Shown piece after piece: positions 1-11,999 of a stretch of DNA of 64,000 nucleotides; positions within the stretch are counted from its first letter, which is position 1, and every line of letters starts with the position of its first letter. Made by a program: the position numbers and the translations under genes. This stretch comes from Papaver somniferum (taxonomy: Eukaryota > Streptophyta > Magnoliopsida > Ranunculales > Papaveraceae). Location of the stretch: contig NC_039361.1 of the NCBI RefSeq assembly GCF_003573695.1, positions 39,787,393-39,851,392 of the forward strand, written 5' to 3'. The notes beneath the pieces are model-generated. The model ran no database searches, was not told the DNA's origin, and saw only the letters and a list, made by a program, of their open reading frames with translations.

Positions 1-915
1 CAAAAACCAAACCTAGGGGCAACAAACATTTACTCTCGCACTGTTGGAGATTTTTTATTTAGCTGCATTACAATCAACCACCGAGAAATATGAACGACAT
101 TTATCCAGTGCCATTAATTTAGACAATTTTCTAATCATCACAATTAATCGTCTGTAAAATAATTAGGTTGATGCTGCCAGATCAAAAGTGTTAAAGCCGC
201 ATGTACCTTCACATCCGCATGGAGTATTTTTAGTTGTGTCTTGTGTACTGGTATCTTAGTATTAAGTATCTCGAGCTTGTCTGCTTGTGCATGTAGTAGG
301 ATGGCAACCTACAGACCAACTCGCATTCCCGATGACACCTTCAAGAGAATGGATTTCTCGGATAATGACCTGATCCCATCAACTTACAATGTTTACGGTT
401 CAACGGCTCGATCACGAAGCCCAAGGGAGAAATTACTTTGAGAATTCACGTGCGGATCTTTCACAGTGGTAATAATTAGATGACTCCACAAAGAATGAAC
501 TTACACCAACAAAAGTTAAGCGATTATCAGGCATGGGCAAATAACCAACACAGGAAACCATCCATCCCCTAGAATTTGGTACAGACTACAGAGTAGATGG
601 TTCAATAATGTGCCCTTCCCACTGCTTTGTGGACCCATCATAATATTCTTTATTTTCCCCATCATAATCACTAGGTAGAGATTTGAGATAGAAATACATA
701 CAAGGAACAATAATATTTTTCTTGACTAACAAAATTTCCCCCCACCAGCAATTTCTCACCAGTCAACAAGCACTAACAACAATGACTACTACTGAACACT
801 ATGTAAAAGTGTGATCAAACCCTAAAACGCAAACTTGTATATTCTCGGTATGAACCCAAGAAAACCATGTTACTTGCATCAGAGAGATTAGAGTACTAAA
901 ATATCAGAACATCCC
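1..915. other. Upstream intergenic DNA, no recognised gene
   Basis: AT-rich DNA upstream of the WRKY gene. A 66-codon open frame at 241-441 (plus) begins with a hydrophobic stretch but resembles no family I know and has no clear promoter. It may be chance or an exon of something broken. Confidence 0.5.
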
Positions 916-926
916 ATATATATATT
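916..926 (+). promoter_or_regulatory. Candidate TATA box of the WRKY gene
   Basis: A run of alternating A and T (ATATATATATT) lies about 85-95 bases before the ATG at 1010, which would give a 5' UTR of roughly 55-65 bases. No other TATA-like run is as well placed. Confidence 0.4.
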
Positions 927-1009
927 CTTCTTACTATTATAGCTATCCAGACTAGTGATACTGCCCGTTTTAGCTAGTTGGTAGTAGAAGTAGTCAAAAC
1001 TTCACTCAA

Positions 1010-3668
1010 ATGGAAGGAGACCAATTGCAAGCGCATGGAAGCAATTGTTATGACCTAGAAGTATCTTTCTTGAATACAACAACTCATCAACAACCACCAA
1101 TAGATCATGAAATGGGTTTTGTTCATCATCAGCAACATGGACTAAGTTTTTTACTCTCTTCTTCTTCTCAAGAACAACAAGAGCATCAAGAACAAGTTTC
1201 TTTGCAGCCTTTCAGCAGTACATGCACCACTAGTACTGATAATCTTATTAGTTTTAGTAATAGCAGTACTGGATTTGTTTCTAGGGCGTTTGCTTGGAGT
1301 AATGATCAACAAGTGAGTATTGTGCTCATAGGTATAATTTGATCTTGGTCTAAAACATGAATATTGGAGATGAATCTTTGTTTATTTACACTTTTAGTTA
1401 GCTAGGGTTTAATCATTGCTTAGTTGTTAAATCAGTACGGAGGAACTACTACATGTAGTCTATGCCCTGTGACATGCATAGTCTTATGGATCCGATACTA
1501 ATGGATTTTAACAGCAGAATATGCCTCATCGGCGGTCCATTGTTTGTATTTGCATGCATCTATATGTGTTCGTTTAAGGGATGCTACGAAATTTGATTGC
1601 TTTACTCATTTTTTTTTCTTCCTTTGTTTTCTGTGAATAATTAAATATGCAGGTTCGAACTTTGGATCATAATAAAATTGTAATCGATGAGATCTGCACC
1701 AATAGTAACAGTAATGGCAACATGAACGATGGGGGCGATTCATGGTATATTTTGTTTTGTTATTTGAAGCATAATATGGTATATATGCATCAGCAGCTAA
1801 ACAACATTAGTTTACATATTTAGCTTTATAAGTTGTGAATTCTCAAACAGTACCAGATCGGCCATAGAGTTAAAAGTAGCCAGTCGCCATCTTAGTACGA
1901 AACAAACTTAATATATACCATAGAAGACACTTGGGCAATCATACACACGCATATACACTAATGGATATATTCAAAATGGGCAGGTGGAGAAACTCATCAA
2001 CACCAACATCGACGTCCTCGTTCTCTGAGAAGAACAAGATGAATATTAATAATAACAACAATAATAAGGTGATCAGGAGGAAACTAAGAGAACCAAGGTT
2101 TTGTTTCCAAACAAGAAGTGAAGTTGATGTGTTAGATGACGGTTATAAATGGAGGAAATATGGCCAGAAAGTTGTCAAGAATAGCCTCCATCCTAGGTAC
2201 GTAATCTACTCTCCCTATAGCTCCCAACGAATTTTGATGCTCAATTACAGTATCTTCCATTCTTTCCTCATGTGGCTATAGAGTTTTTCTTTAAGGTCTT
2301 GCGCAGTATCATAAGGAACTGAAAAGTATCCTCTTTTTCCATTTCCTATTATGAGACAATGAGCACATTACATAATTGAGTAGATCCCTTGACATGTTTT
2401 AGATCAACACTATTTTAAAATTCTGTTATCATTTTTCATGATGCCCAAATGAAAACTAATTGAAAATCAATTTTCGGCAAATGAACTTTTAATTTTGAAT
2501 ATCATGTCCTTACAAAAGAATTAATGCACTATGTCATCCATAATGTTACCATCTACCGATTTTAAGCAATCCATAGATAGCAAGACTACACAAAAGAAAC
2601 GCGTTAATTTTTCGTGAGAATGTACTGCATTATTGATAAAAAAAGAATGCATTATTATTTTTTTTATAGATTTCTTTATTACCAATTGAAGCCCATATAC
2701 GTTGTAACCACCATCATCCGCCTATTCATACATAAGTAATGCTTCCTTATACATTACCTACCGGGACTTGGTTTTCTCATGAGGGTCACTCTCTTTCTGC
2801 GTGGTTGTATATAATTTACGTACTGTCAACATGGTTGCATCACTCTCCTGTTCTTACACATTACTTTTGGCTTCTTGAAGCATCTTTCTTGTGAGTTTGG
2901 AATCTTAGGATATCTTCAAACAATCTTTCTCTCTAGTCTCTAGTGTGGCAATGTAGCAAGTGGGGGGATTTCTCTTTCTCTATCTATCACGATAAATGAT
3001 AATGTTGAGAAGTGAAACTCTATTTTTGATCAAACACCTGAAGACAGAATCAAGTCCAACTTCAAGATCTCGAAGATTCATCTCTGCTGCTTCTAATGGC
3101 TTCTGGACATCTTTAACTTCGATGCCTTGGTTTTTTAATGCGATATAACTACTCTGAATCCCCTTGAGGATGAGAGATTCTTAAATGACTCTACTTGCTC
3201 ATGTTTTGTGGATTAGGCAGGTTAAGCCTGGAAATTGCATCCATATCAATATAAGTATGCCATTTAAGTTTTTTTTCAGTACGTAGTCTTATAGAGATAT
3301 TAAGAAATGTAGATTCTACATTCTGGGGCAGACTCTTCCAATCTGATTTGTTTTATTGGAGTTTCATCGAGCTAGCTAGAAAGCCTAGATTATTTAGGAG
3401 TATATGCATCTCATTTTTGTCAAGTCGCATGAGCTCACTCTCCAGCAAAACTTATAATTTCAAGGCATATTTATTTGATTTTGAGTTGTATATTTTTTTC
3501 AGAAGTTACTATCGATGTACACATAATAACTGTCGAGTGAAGAAAAGAGTAGAGAGATTATCAGAAGATTGTCGAATGGTGATAACAACATATGAAGGAA
3601 GGCATACTCATTCTCCTTGTGATGATTCAAATTCATCTGAACATGATCAGTGTTTTAGCTCATTCTAG
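1010..3668 (+). CDS. WRKY12: WRKY12-like transcription factor, group IIc, four exons
   Basis: Predicted join 1010-1312, 1653-1744, 1984-2196, 3503-3668, giving 257 residues. All three introns are GT-AG and the frame is kept across each junction. The exon 2/3 junction creates a Trp-Trp pair matching the same spot in Arabidopsis WRKY12. A basic stretch ([18 protein letters not shown]) precedes the single WRKY domain, with WRKYGQK at residues 188-194 and a C-x4-C-x23-H-x-H zinc finger (C208, C213, H237, H239). The last intron (1,306 bases) splits the conserved Arg codon between the WRKY heptad and the finger, as usual for WRKY genes. The N-terminal 130 residues are rich in Gln, Ser and His. The end, CFSSF, resembles the WRKY12 C-terminus. 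Known role of WRKY12: nuclear, W-box-binding regulator of pith secondary wall formation and flowering time. Function here is inferred from similarity only. WRKY13 is the next-best match but fits the C-terminus less well. Confidence 0.93.
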
Positions 3669-4868
3669 TTATTAAAGGGCTGATATAATTACTGTATGTA
3701 TTTATTTATTTATTCATATTGGCATTTATAAAACCGGTATATCAAAGATTGGGTTTGTTTGGAGTCGTGGCAGATCATTCTCTGAATTTTCCAGCACCCA
3801 AATATGAACGGCAGACTTACACAAATTTAGTATTCTTGAATACTTTGGAAGCGAGAAGCTTGTTCCATTATATATTTTATATCTCAGAGCTTCATTTCAT
3901 ATAATATTTGGCTGCAAACAGACTGCACCAATCCTGATTTTATAAAAACTTTAAACCCTTGAGCAGGACGACATTGGAGGTATACCACGAGCCGAATGAA
4001 ACCTGGCTTTGACATTAATCCAGGGGAAGAGATGAAGAGCAGTTATTAGGCTTATAAGGGCTTTTTCTGTTATAAATGGACATTGGTTAAAGTGTTTTGA
4101 GGCTGTAACTAAAAAGTAGGCTGTTTTGCATCTGTTGAACACTAATATGTTGCAAATGTCAGAAAATGCTTTCTATGGGTATCGATGTTAAATTTTGATT
4201 TTTAATGTAGAGTCTGCATTCAAATATGGATTCGTATATCGATGTAATTTGTAGCTCCAGAAGAGGTCTGCTGAATAATCACACTTTCTTTAATCTTTTA
4301 GTGGACGAGTGAAAGGAGTCCTTCCGTCTGTGTAATAAAAAAATTTGTTTCGTGTGCGAGCTAAAAAAAATGCATCCTCTTGTCGCGACATTTTTGGTTG
4401 ATTCCTTCCTCCAAATCTAGTTGGACGAGCCTATCTAATATCTATATATAAAAAAAAAAATTGTGACGTTTTTGGTTGGTGTTGGTTGGTGGGCTTGAGT
4501 TTGGCTCACATTAACCCGCGGTGGGTATATAGTTAGTGGGCTTGTAATGGATTTATCTTCACATATGGTGAATATTTGAGACCGAATCCGCGGATTCGGT
4601 ATGAAATTTTTCGTAAAATATGAGTGTAGAATATCAGTTACATATGATCCATGTACACTCATCTTATTTCTTCATCGTTTATTTCAATAGAATTTTTTGG
4701 GCTTAAAATTGAGGGGCAGAGAGAAAACATGTAAGAGTTCAATTCTACAACAAAGACATTCTCTATCCAAGTGGAGCAAAGTTATTTATGGAAATATACA
4801 ACACAAAATTTCAATTCTACAACAAGAGTTATCACTACCTCAAGCCGTTGATATTGCTGGTGATAATA
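3669..4868. other. WRKY 3' flank and intergenic DNA
   Basis: The 3' UTR of the WRKY gene should begin here. An AATAAA at about 4334-4339 is one possible polyadenylation signal but lies far from the stop codon, and closer signals are not obvious. The short open frames in this stretch resemble no family I recognise. Confidence 0.4.
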
Positions 4869-4873
4869 ATATC

Positions 4874-4920
4874 TTTTTTTTTTTTGATTGTGAAAGAAGA
4901 TTATATTGAAGAAATAAGAA
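4874..4920 (-). mobile_element. Possible poly(A) end of a non-LTR retroelement
   Basis: Read on the minus strand, a stretch ending in CTTTCACAATC runs straight into twelve A residues. This is the usual look of a LINE or SINE 3' end in plants. The body would extend to higher coordinates, where 5002-5304 holds an open but unrecognised frame on the other strand. Weak call. Confidence 0.3.
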
Positions 4921-5559
4921 TAGATTACAATTAGACCCAGACACAGATTACAGAGATATAATTTTCGGTAGAAATTGCAAGGACTATCCAGATAATCCAA
5001 AATGACTAAAAAAAAGTTCCTTACAAAGAGTAAAAAACAAAAGCCAGGGGACACAACCTCAACCAAGCTACGAAGCCCATTAGAGATACCCGGATGGAAC
5101 TGCCCATCACCCAGAACCGATGAAAACCCTAACGAAATAGCATCGCTTTGCTACCATAGCCGCCCCCGACCACCATATGGACTACCACTGCCATCACCGA
5201 TTCACCACTGCAGCTCTACTTTTGATGACCCTGATTATCATCGGATTAAGAACCGAGATGGGAAGCCATTTCCATCATCAAATACCAACACTTTTGTTGG
5301 TTAAGATAAGAGATGGCTGCAAGGGATGGTTGTAGGAGATGTAAGAGATTAGAGATGAATGTAAGTGATGGGTGTAGGAGATGTATAAGATGAGGTGTAG
5401 AAGGGATTGTTTTGATGGAGATTTAATTTACTTTGAGATCTGGTGGCTGCAAATATGATTTCGATTGGTGAGAGTTAACACATGATTCACTGTTTGATGG
5501 ATGTAGGATATGTATTAGTATTTCAAACTAAGATGAGGTGAGATATGGGAAGAAGAAAA

Positions 5560-5830
5560 GGGATATCTTCTTCAATCGAAGATAAATGGGTATGAGAAAA
5601 CAGAGATTCAAGCCATGACTAAGATATGGGATAATGACTAGGGGATATCTTCAAATCGGTACATTGAAGATAGAGATTCAAGCCACGACTTAGATATGGG
5701 AAAATGAAAAGGGGATATCTTCAAATCGGTATATTGAAGATAGAGATTCAAGCCATGACTGAGGTATGGGATGATGAATAGGGGATATCTTCAATAGAGA
5801 TTCAATCCATGGACATGGGAAAAAGAAATA
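5560..5830. repeat. Minisatellite of about 70 bp, three to four units
   Basis: Direct repeats of about 70 bases each begin with GGGGATATCTTCAA and contain GAAGATAGAGATTCAAGCCA. Two units (about 5641-5709 and 5711-5780) are nearly identical. The first (from 5560) and last (from 5787) are more diverged or shortened. No coding role seen. Confidence 0.75.
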
Positions 5831-6005
5831 GAAACTGTGGAATAGAAGCCATGACGGAGAATCAACAAAACAATGAAATCCTTGCTCGGATCTAGTCCGA
5901 AGACTAGTTCCGAGCAAGAGGAAGGGGAGCCGGCTGTTTGTAAAAGCTAGGGTTTGAAAGAAAGATAATATCGAAGTTCAAAGATGAGAAAAAGAAATCG
6001 AGAGA

Positions 6006-6377
6006 TTGAATAATTTACAAGCTAGTAGTAACAGACATAAAGCAAAAGATTGTTTCTATAATGAAATGGACAAGAACTTGAAGTACTTCCATATTAGAGC
6101 AAATCATAGGAAAGCAAGAAATAAAATCGATTCTTTTCAAGCAGCTGATGGCCCATGGTGTCAAGATAGAAGTTCCATTGAACTTCTCCTCACATCTCAT
6201 TTCAAAAAGATCAGTTCGACGTCGAACCCGTTTGATAGCTACCATTCTCTTCAGCACGTACCAACGTGCATCTCGGATGAGGACAATGCAGAACAAATAG
6301 CTATACCAACAGATGAAGAAATCCATTACGTTCTTTTCTCAATGGACCCTTGGACATCTCCAGATCCGGAGATATAA
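6006..6377 (+). pseudogene. LINE ORF2 fragment (linker between endonuclease and reverse transcriptase)
   Basis: The 123-residue frame contains a segment like DKNLKYFHIRANHRKARNKI, then a Trp-Cys-Gln-Asp-Arg-Ser run, and ends at PWTSPD. In plant L1-type LINE polyproteins the order 'DxNTKYFH ... RRRNxI ... W(T/K)APGPDG' marks the stretch just before the reverse transcriptase fingers. The usual PGPDG is lost at the frame end (stop at 6375-6377), and no RT core follows. It is a decayed piece of a LINE. The family match is by eye. Confidence 0.7.
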
Positions 6378-7162
6378 TTCAAATCAGAAGTGAATTGGCC
6401 AGGAATTTAATAAATAAGGTTTACAATAATCTAAAAAAGAACCCAAGCAAAGGGCTAAACTTTTTTTTTCAACACCCCATAATTCATACCTACCTACTAA
6501 TCATGACGCTTGTGATTATAAAACTGTTTATATAATTGATGCCTGAAGATGCCATAACAAGTTACATACATTCACAAAGTTCAGTTGATGATTCCTTAGG
6601 CTAATGCATATAAATAATATATATGGCCTAAATAATCATCTAGGTTTGATCATGATTCGGAATTAAGTCGGTTAGGTATTGTTTGCGAACGCTATATTAA
6701 CAAATACGTAGCAAATTGCAGAGGGGAGAAAAAGTGTGGGAATGTGTAATTATATTCAGTTGAATGTTCTGTTAAAAAATGAGTCGTTCCTGGCTATTTC
6801 TACATGTGAGAATTCAAGATATTCTCATTACAAAGCTACAATATGCGGGGACCATTCTGATTCACATAACAACTGAGACCAATTGACCACATTTTAGTTT
6901 CTCGCCTAACCCTGGGAGGAGCTAGATCTGATACCTATATTCAGGTATAACGCAGCTTTCAGGTTCATTTCTATATAGCTCCGGGTTCTCTCCAAACTGA
7001 TAAATATATTCAAGTTTATTACCTGTCAACTTCAGGTCATATGCCTCTTAAGTCTTAGCTTCATGTTTATTTTCGGCTCTCAGTCCCAGAACTCTCCAGT
7101 TGTCAGACTGTTATCCTCGAATATGGGCGGCTGAAGTAAGATCAGGAGACTCGCATTAGTTG

Positions 7163-7297
7163 TTATTTTTTTTTTATCGTATAAGAGATATCGTCTGTAG
7201 ATAGAGGAGGCGGCTCAATTCTTGGATCGTCATCTGATGATTCTCCGCTCATCCGATGAAGAGAGGCGTACAATTTTGTTGAAGTTGAAGAAGACAT
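7163..7297 (-). CDS. Small uncharacterised ORF with a TATA-like run upstream
   Basis: A 44-codon frame begins with ATG at 7297-7295 (MSSSTSTKLYASLHRMSGES...) and ends TAA at 7163-7165. About 35-50 bases before the ATG, at 7331-7347, is a TATATATATAAAAG-like run on the same strand. The product is Ser/Thr and Asp rich, with no recognised domain. It could be the first exon of a longer gene (lower coordinates show no recognisable continuation), a tiny gene, or chance. Confidence 0.22.
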   Translation of the reverse strand: MSSSTSTKLYASLHRMSGESSDDDPRIEPPPLSTDDISYTIKKK

Positions 7298-7582
7298 GGA
7301 GAAAGAAATGGTGAAAGAAGAAGGTGAAATTCTTTTATATATATATGTAGGGTCACCAGGACGTGATAGTTAAAGAGTTGGAAGTTACTGCCCCACGTAA
7401 GCATAGTGGAGTATGATTATTCTAACCGCTTGTGTATGTTCGAAAAGCAGGTCGTCAGTATCTCTATCGGCATATCTCGAGGTGGCTGTTAACTAAGTCA
7501 GGTACATAGTCAAACAGTCATGGGTCTAATATTTTCATGGGTCTAATATTAATACATGAAAAATGACTCTCCAAATTAGGGG

Positions 7583-9034
7583 AGAATGATTTTTTAGGGA
7601 ACATTGTTTTTTTTTTTTTTTTTGGGACTATGACCTTATTAGGCCACCTTTCCTATAGTTATAAAGGCTGTCATAGAACATTGAAATGACCAACCTACCC
7701 TTAATCTAATTTAGTTTAAAACCAACACAATAACCACCTCTTTCTCTCTCTCCATATATATATAATCACCACCACCTCTCACCTCCGCCGATTACCACCA
7801 CCACCAACCACCGATTACAACCACCACCACCCACCACCGCTGATTACCACCACCACCAACAACAACCACCGATTACCACCACCATCTCTGATTACCACCA
7901 CCACCACTATATATATAGCTTAATTTAAAACATTAACAAAGATATTCTCACAAACTCATTACTTGTCATTCGTTTTTGATTGAATAAATGAGAACTAATC
8001 ATCAAAATGAGTTGAAAATGGAAGTTGCAGAGAGGTTTAATGGAGTTTTTTTCAGTAAAAAGTTCGGTTATCACAAATTATTTTTTTCTTAACCGAACTC
8101 AAAGTTCGGTTGATTCGCAAAAAAATACTTTTAACCGAACTCCTTGTATTAGACAATACAAGTCCATAAGTTCGGTTTGTTCGCAAAATTATTAAGTTTT
8201 CTTTGTAACCGAACTCTACCTATAAGCCCAGTTCGGTTGATTCGCAAAATATGTTGAAGTTTGCGAACCAACCTAACTTCTAACACTAGGTTACTTTTAA
8301 CCTGAAGTTCGGTTGGGAACTTGGTTGCGTTGAAGTTTGCGAACTAACCGAACACACAAGATGTACTTAAATAAGTTGTCAAGTTCAAAGTTCGGTTACC
8401 TACCATTTTATCCTAGGTAACCGAACATTGCACTGTACGACCAAAACCTCCATTAACGAGCGAGTTCGGTAACCTGCGTGTTTGGAAAACGTAACCGAAC
8501 TACACTTTCAGGTGTGTTCGGTTACATGTTCTTGACATATGGTAACCGAACTACACTTTCATATGTGTTCGGTTACATGTTGTTGATATATGGTTAACCG
8601 AACTGGCCCAAATTTACATAAAAAATTTCATTTTTTTGAAAGTTTGGAGCAATTCAACCAACATTATCTAAGTTTGAAGCATACCTGGGTACCCAAATAC
8701 CCTTCCTCCGGTTGTGGTTGGTAAAATCCATCATTTTTCATGTTTTCCTTCTTTATCTTCTCTAACTTTACTCTCTCAATAATTCTACTTCTTTAAAAAA
8801 AAAACTCATCTGATTTTTTAATCTCACTAATTATCTTTAACTTAATCATCTCACTAATCATTACACTAACTATTATTAACACTAGCTAATCATCACCTAA
8901 AATTAATCAGGAGGGTAATTTAGGTATTAATATAAATATCTAGATAAGGGGTGGCCTAGATTTACTTCTAATGTCTTTACCCAAAATAAAACCATAATCC
9001 CCGAGAAAAACCATGATCCCAAAAAAATCATTCT
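7583..9034. mobile_element. Terminal-inverted-repeat DNA element (non-autonomous)
   Basis: The left end reads AGAATGATTTTTTAGGGAAC. The right end, reverse-complemented, reads AGAATGATTTTTTTGGGATC, and the similarity goes on inward, including a shared AGGCCACC block. No transposase frame lies between. The interior holds CACCAC-rich DNA (7770-7910) and the palindromic array described separately. A target-site duplication is not clear, so the superfamily is open; long imperfect inverted repeats would suit a Mutator-like MITE. Confidence 0.6.
8060..8605. repeat. Array of GTTCGGTT / AACCGAAC motifs
   Basis: About seventeen copies of GTTCGGT(T) or its complement AACCGAAC occur in 545 bases, mostly alternating in orientation so that neighbours can pair as hairpins. 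Examples are at about 8063, 8092, 8103, 8133, 8168, 8208, 8230, 8308, 8347, 8391, 8418, 8464, 8491, 8516, 8540, 8566 and 8592. Spacing is irregular (about 10-80 bases). The array lies inside the inverted-repeat element at 7583-9034. Confidence 0.85.
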
Positions 9035-9518
9035 TAGGAAAATATTACCATTTTATAAGCCCAAGCCCGTATGGAAAACAAGACTTGGGGACTAGGCTCG
9101 GTCCGAGACAAGAGGATGAGTTTATCCCAAATCTGGAGCTCGAGAGTAGAAAGGGAAAATAAGAGAATTAAAAGGTGAAGACTGACTAGGGAGTTAAAAG
9201 TAACTTTCAAAAGAGAAAAGTGGTAGTTGAGTAATAAAGGAAGGAAATGACGTGTGTCGGCATGAGGTAAGAGAGAGGACTATAAAAGAAAAAAGAATAG
9301 TGGAAAGAATCTTTTGGTTACTTTTTACATTGTGAAAATGGATAGTACTTCTTGTGATTTGGACAAGCTTCCTAATCATTTTCATCCTAAAACGATACTT
9401 ATAATTATAGATGGATGAGAAGCTTATCATATCTTTCATACTTATTCCACCGACCTATGATTATTGCAATTATAAATCGACCAAGATTTGGTCATTTTAA
9501 AGTCGGTTCACAATCTTA

Positions 9519-10004
9519 GAGCATCCACAGTGGGCGAGTATAACCAAAAATTTGGGATGAGATCGTAACACAATGGGACGGAGTAAAGATCAAATCCCAA
9601 CCAAAGATCAAATTCCAGACCAAATATGGTCGCGACCAAATCCCAAATTCTAATATAGTCGGGCGTAAATTTAAAATACGCTTGTTGCTGGACGTAAATT
9701 TAAAGTACGCTTGTTAACGGGCGGAGATTTAAATTACGCCCGATGAAATTTTAATTAAATAAAAAAAAAGAATGAGGCGGACTTTTAAAGTCCGCCTGAT
9801 GACTGATGAAATTTACAAAAAATGGGGCGGACTTTTAAAGTCCGCCTGATGAAATTTTACAGAAAAAAATTGGGGCGGACTTTTAAAGTCCGCCCGACGA
9901 AATTTTAATCATGTACCGTTGCGTCACAACACGGACTAAACCCAAATTTTGGTCTTTTTTTTGATCTTTGATCTTTGGTTTTGATCGCACCACTGCAGTT
10001 GCTC
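9519..10004. mobile_element. Tourist-like (PIF/Harbinger-type) MITE
   Basis: The left end is GAGCATCCACAGTGG. The right end, reverse-complemented, is GAGCAACTGCAGTGG. Both are flanked by TTA (9516-9518 and 10005-10007), the three-base target duplication typical of PIF/Harbinger elements. The element is 486 bases long with no transposase, so it would depend on a helper elsewhere. The interior contains repeated GATCAAATCCCA-type words near the left end, their complement near the right end, and three palindromes. Confidence 0.8.
9776..9894. repeat. Three perfect 21-bp palindromes in a repeat of about 50 bp
   Basis: Copies at 9776-9796, 9826-9846 and 9874-9894. Each has 10-base arms GGCGGACTTT / AAAGTCCGCC around one central T, followed by (C/T)GA...GAAATTT. 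A weaker relative (GGGCGGAGATTTAAATTACGCC) is near 9719. All lie within the MITE at 9519-10004. Confidence 0.9.
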
Positions 10005-10970
10005 TTAGAACACCAGCCTAGCTACAAACTTCCTCTTTCTCAGAGTCTGTTTTTTGCAACTCTTTGTATCTAAGAACTTTGATCTATCTCTTTAAGCTTC
10101 CCTTTTTACGACCAACCCTGATCTATATCCGTGACTAAAGCAGTCATCGAACGATCATCTTGGCTTAGTCGGGGGTCGTTCGTAATCAACCTTCCGAACT
10201 CATCATAAACCATACATCCTTCATCTCTTCCACACCTCTCCGTTTTCAACATTCACAGGTTGCGTATATATTTATTTTGAATTTTTATTGGTTATGCTGG
10301 ATGAAAGAAATTTAGGTCGGAACTCTAAGTAACTAAGCTCGCCCTTATTGCCTACTGTTCCATCTGCCGAGTCGATTTTCTATTCATCACCGAGGGGGAT
10401 TAATGATGAGTAACTTGGCCTAGTTAGGAGAGTTTCAACGATCTTGTACCAAAACAAGCTAACAAGAAAAATGAGGGGTATATTAGTGGGTTATTAATGT
10501 TGTTATGGACCCTAAAAACCGATTTCACACTTAATTATTAGAGTCTTTGTTCAAATGATATTAGGAATGTTTAAATTATGATTTTACTGTTAACTGTCCA
10601 GAGTGAGTATAAGGCTTTTAATGAATCTCGCCGAATATTTGCAAGTTCCTCAACCGAATTGGTTGCTCCCCGCTTGCAGCCGATTAATATATGAGGAGCG
10701 ATATTAACTACTTTTATGAAAATGTAAATATGAGGACCGAAGGGTAAAATAATGGGAAAAATGTCGTTTGGTCCTTTTTTAGGTGGTCCCAAATCAGTTT
10801 GGTTCTTTGGAAAAACACCTTTACTGTATGGTCCATAATTATTTAAGAATATTAAATGGACAAAAGTACCCTTTCGTGTTAATTTCTACTTATTTTTTTG
10901 TAGTAGTTCATTCTTGAAAATGAACTCCTGTTAATTTCTACTTATTTTTTCAGAAATCACTTAAAAAAAA

Positions 10971-11222
10971 ACAGAGTTCATTCCAGAAATGAACTCCATA
11001 TAAAAACCTAAAAAAAAAACAGAGTTCATTCCATAAATGAACTCCATATAAAAACCTAAAAAAACAGAGTTCATTTCAGAAGTGAACTCCATATAAAAAC
11101 CTAAAAAAAACAGAGTTCATTCCAGAAGTGAACTCCATATAAAAACCTAAAAAAAACAGAGTTCATTCCAGAAATGAACTCCATAGAAAAACCTAAAAAA
11201 ACAGAGTTCATTCATGGAATGA
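10971..11222. repeat. 46-bp tandem array with a hairpin in each unit
   Basis: About six units contain GAGTTCATT, five bases, AATGAACTC, then CATATAAAAACCTAAAAAA. The 9-base arms pair perfectly in most units; in some copies one base changes (AGTGAACTC). A looser version starts near 10908. The array is part of the element at 10760-11868. Confidence 0.85.
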
Positions 11223-11387
11223 ACTGCAGCATCATCATCTTCATCATCTTCGTCGTCTTCAACAATAGCAGAAATAAATTCTTTAACAACAGCAACAGTA
11301 GCAGAGAAGAAGAACACAAAAGATCATCATCATTCATCATCCTCTTCATCGTCAAAACTTACAAAAAAACGGAAGAATAAGATTTTT

Positions 11388-11473
11388 TTTCATCATCATC
11401 TTCATTATCACGTCTTCATCGTCATCATCTTCATCATCATCATCATCATCCTCATCGTCTTCGTCATCTTCAA
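11388..11473. repeat. (CAT)n/(TCATCT)n-like microsatellite
   Basis: Low-complexity CATCATCATCTTC/CGTCTTC repeats. A similar run lies at about 11229-11256. Confidence 0.8.
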
Positions 11474-11999
11474 CACGAGTTCATCTTCGATTTTTATAAT
11501 CAAATCAAGATCTCTGTACTGAAAAATCAAAATCTTTAAAATAAATAACCAAATCAGTTTCTATAATCAAATCAAATCCATCTTTAAAAATAAATCTTCA
11601 TCCTAAATCTTAAACAGTAGCAGAAAGAAGAAGAAGAAGATCTGAAAGAAAAAAAGAGGTGAGAGAAAATAAATATGAAAATGATTCTCTTCTCTCCTAA
11701 TAATAAGTATATATATAGTCCCCATTAAAAGGGTATTTCTGCCACTACCATTTGACAATTACATCATCTATGACATCATCCCGCGTGGGTATTGTCCATC
11801 CTAGGACCATACCATAATTTGTAGGACCAAACTATAATATATTTTCCCAAAAAGGACCAAACAGACAATTGACTAGGTCAATTGGACTAGACTCTCTCTA
11901 ATATATTATTCTTAGGACCTATTGAATATTCAGATCAACCACCATATCAGAACCAGTGGTCGTTGACACCACACCATAGTTGCCTGGTCTCTTTCTCTT

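Larger units (their letters stand above)
10760..11868. mobile_element. Terminal-inverted-repeat DNA element with internal hairpin repeats
   Basis: Left end AATGTCGTTTGGTCCTTTTT; right end reverse-complemented TTGTCTGTTTGGTCCTTTTT. Further inside, TTTGGTCC/GGACCAAA words recur at both ends (near 10800 and 11820). There is no transposase frame. The interior consists of the 46-bp hairpin array, a TCATCATCTTC-rich stretch and AT-rich DNA. The superfamily is undetermined. Confidence 0.6.
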
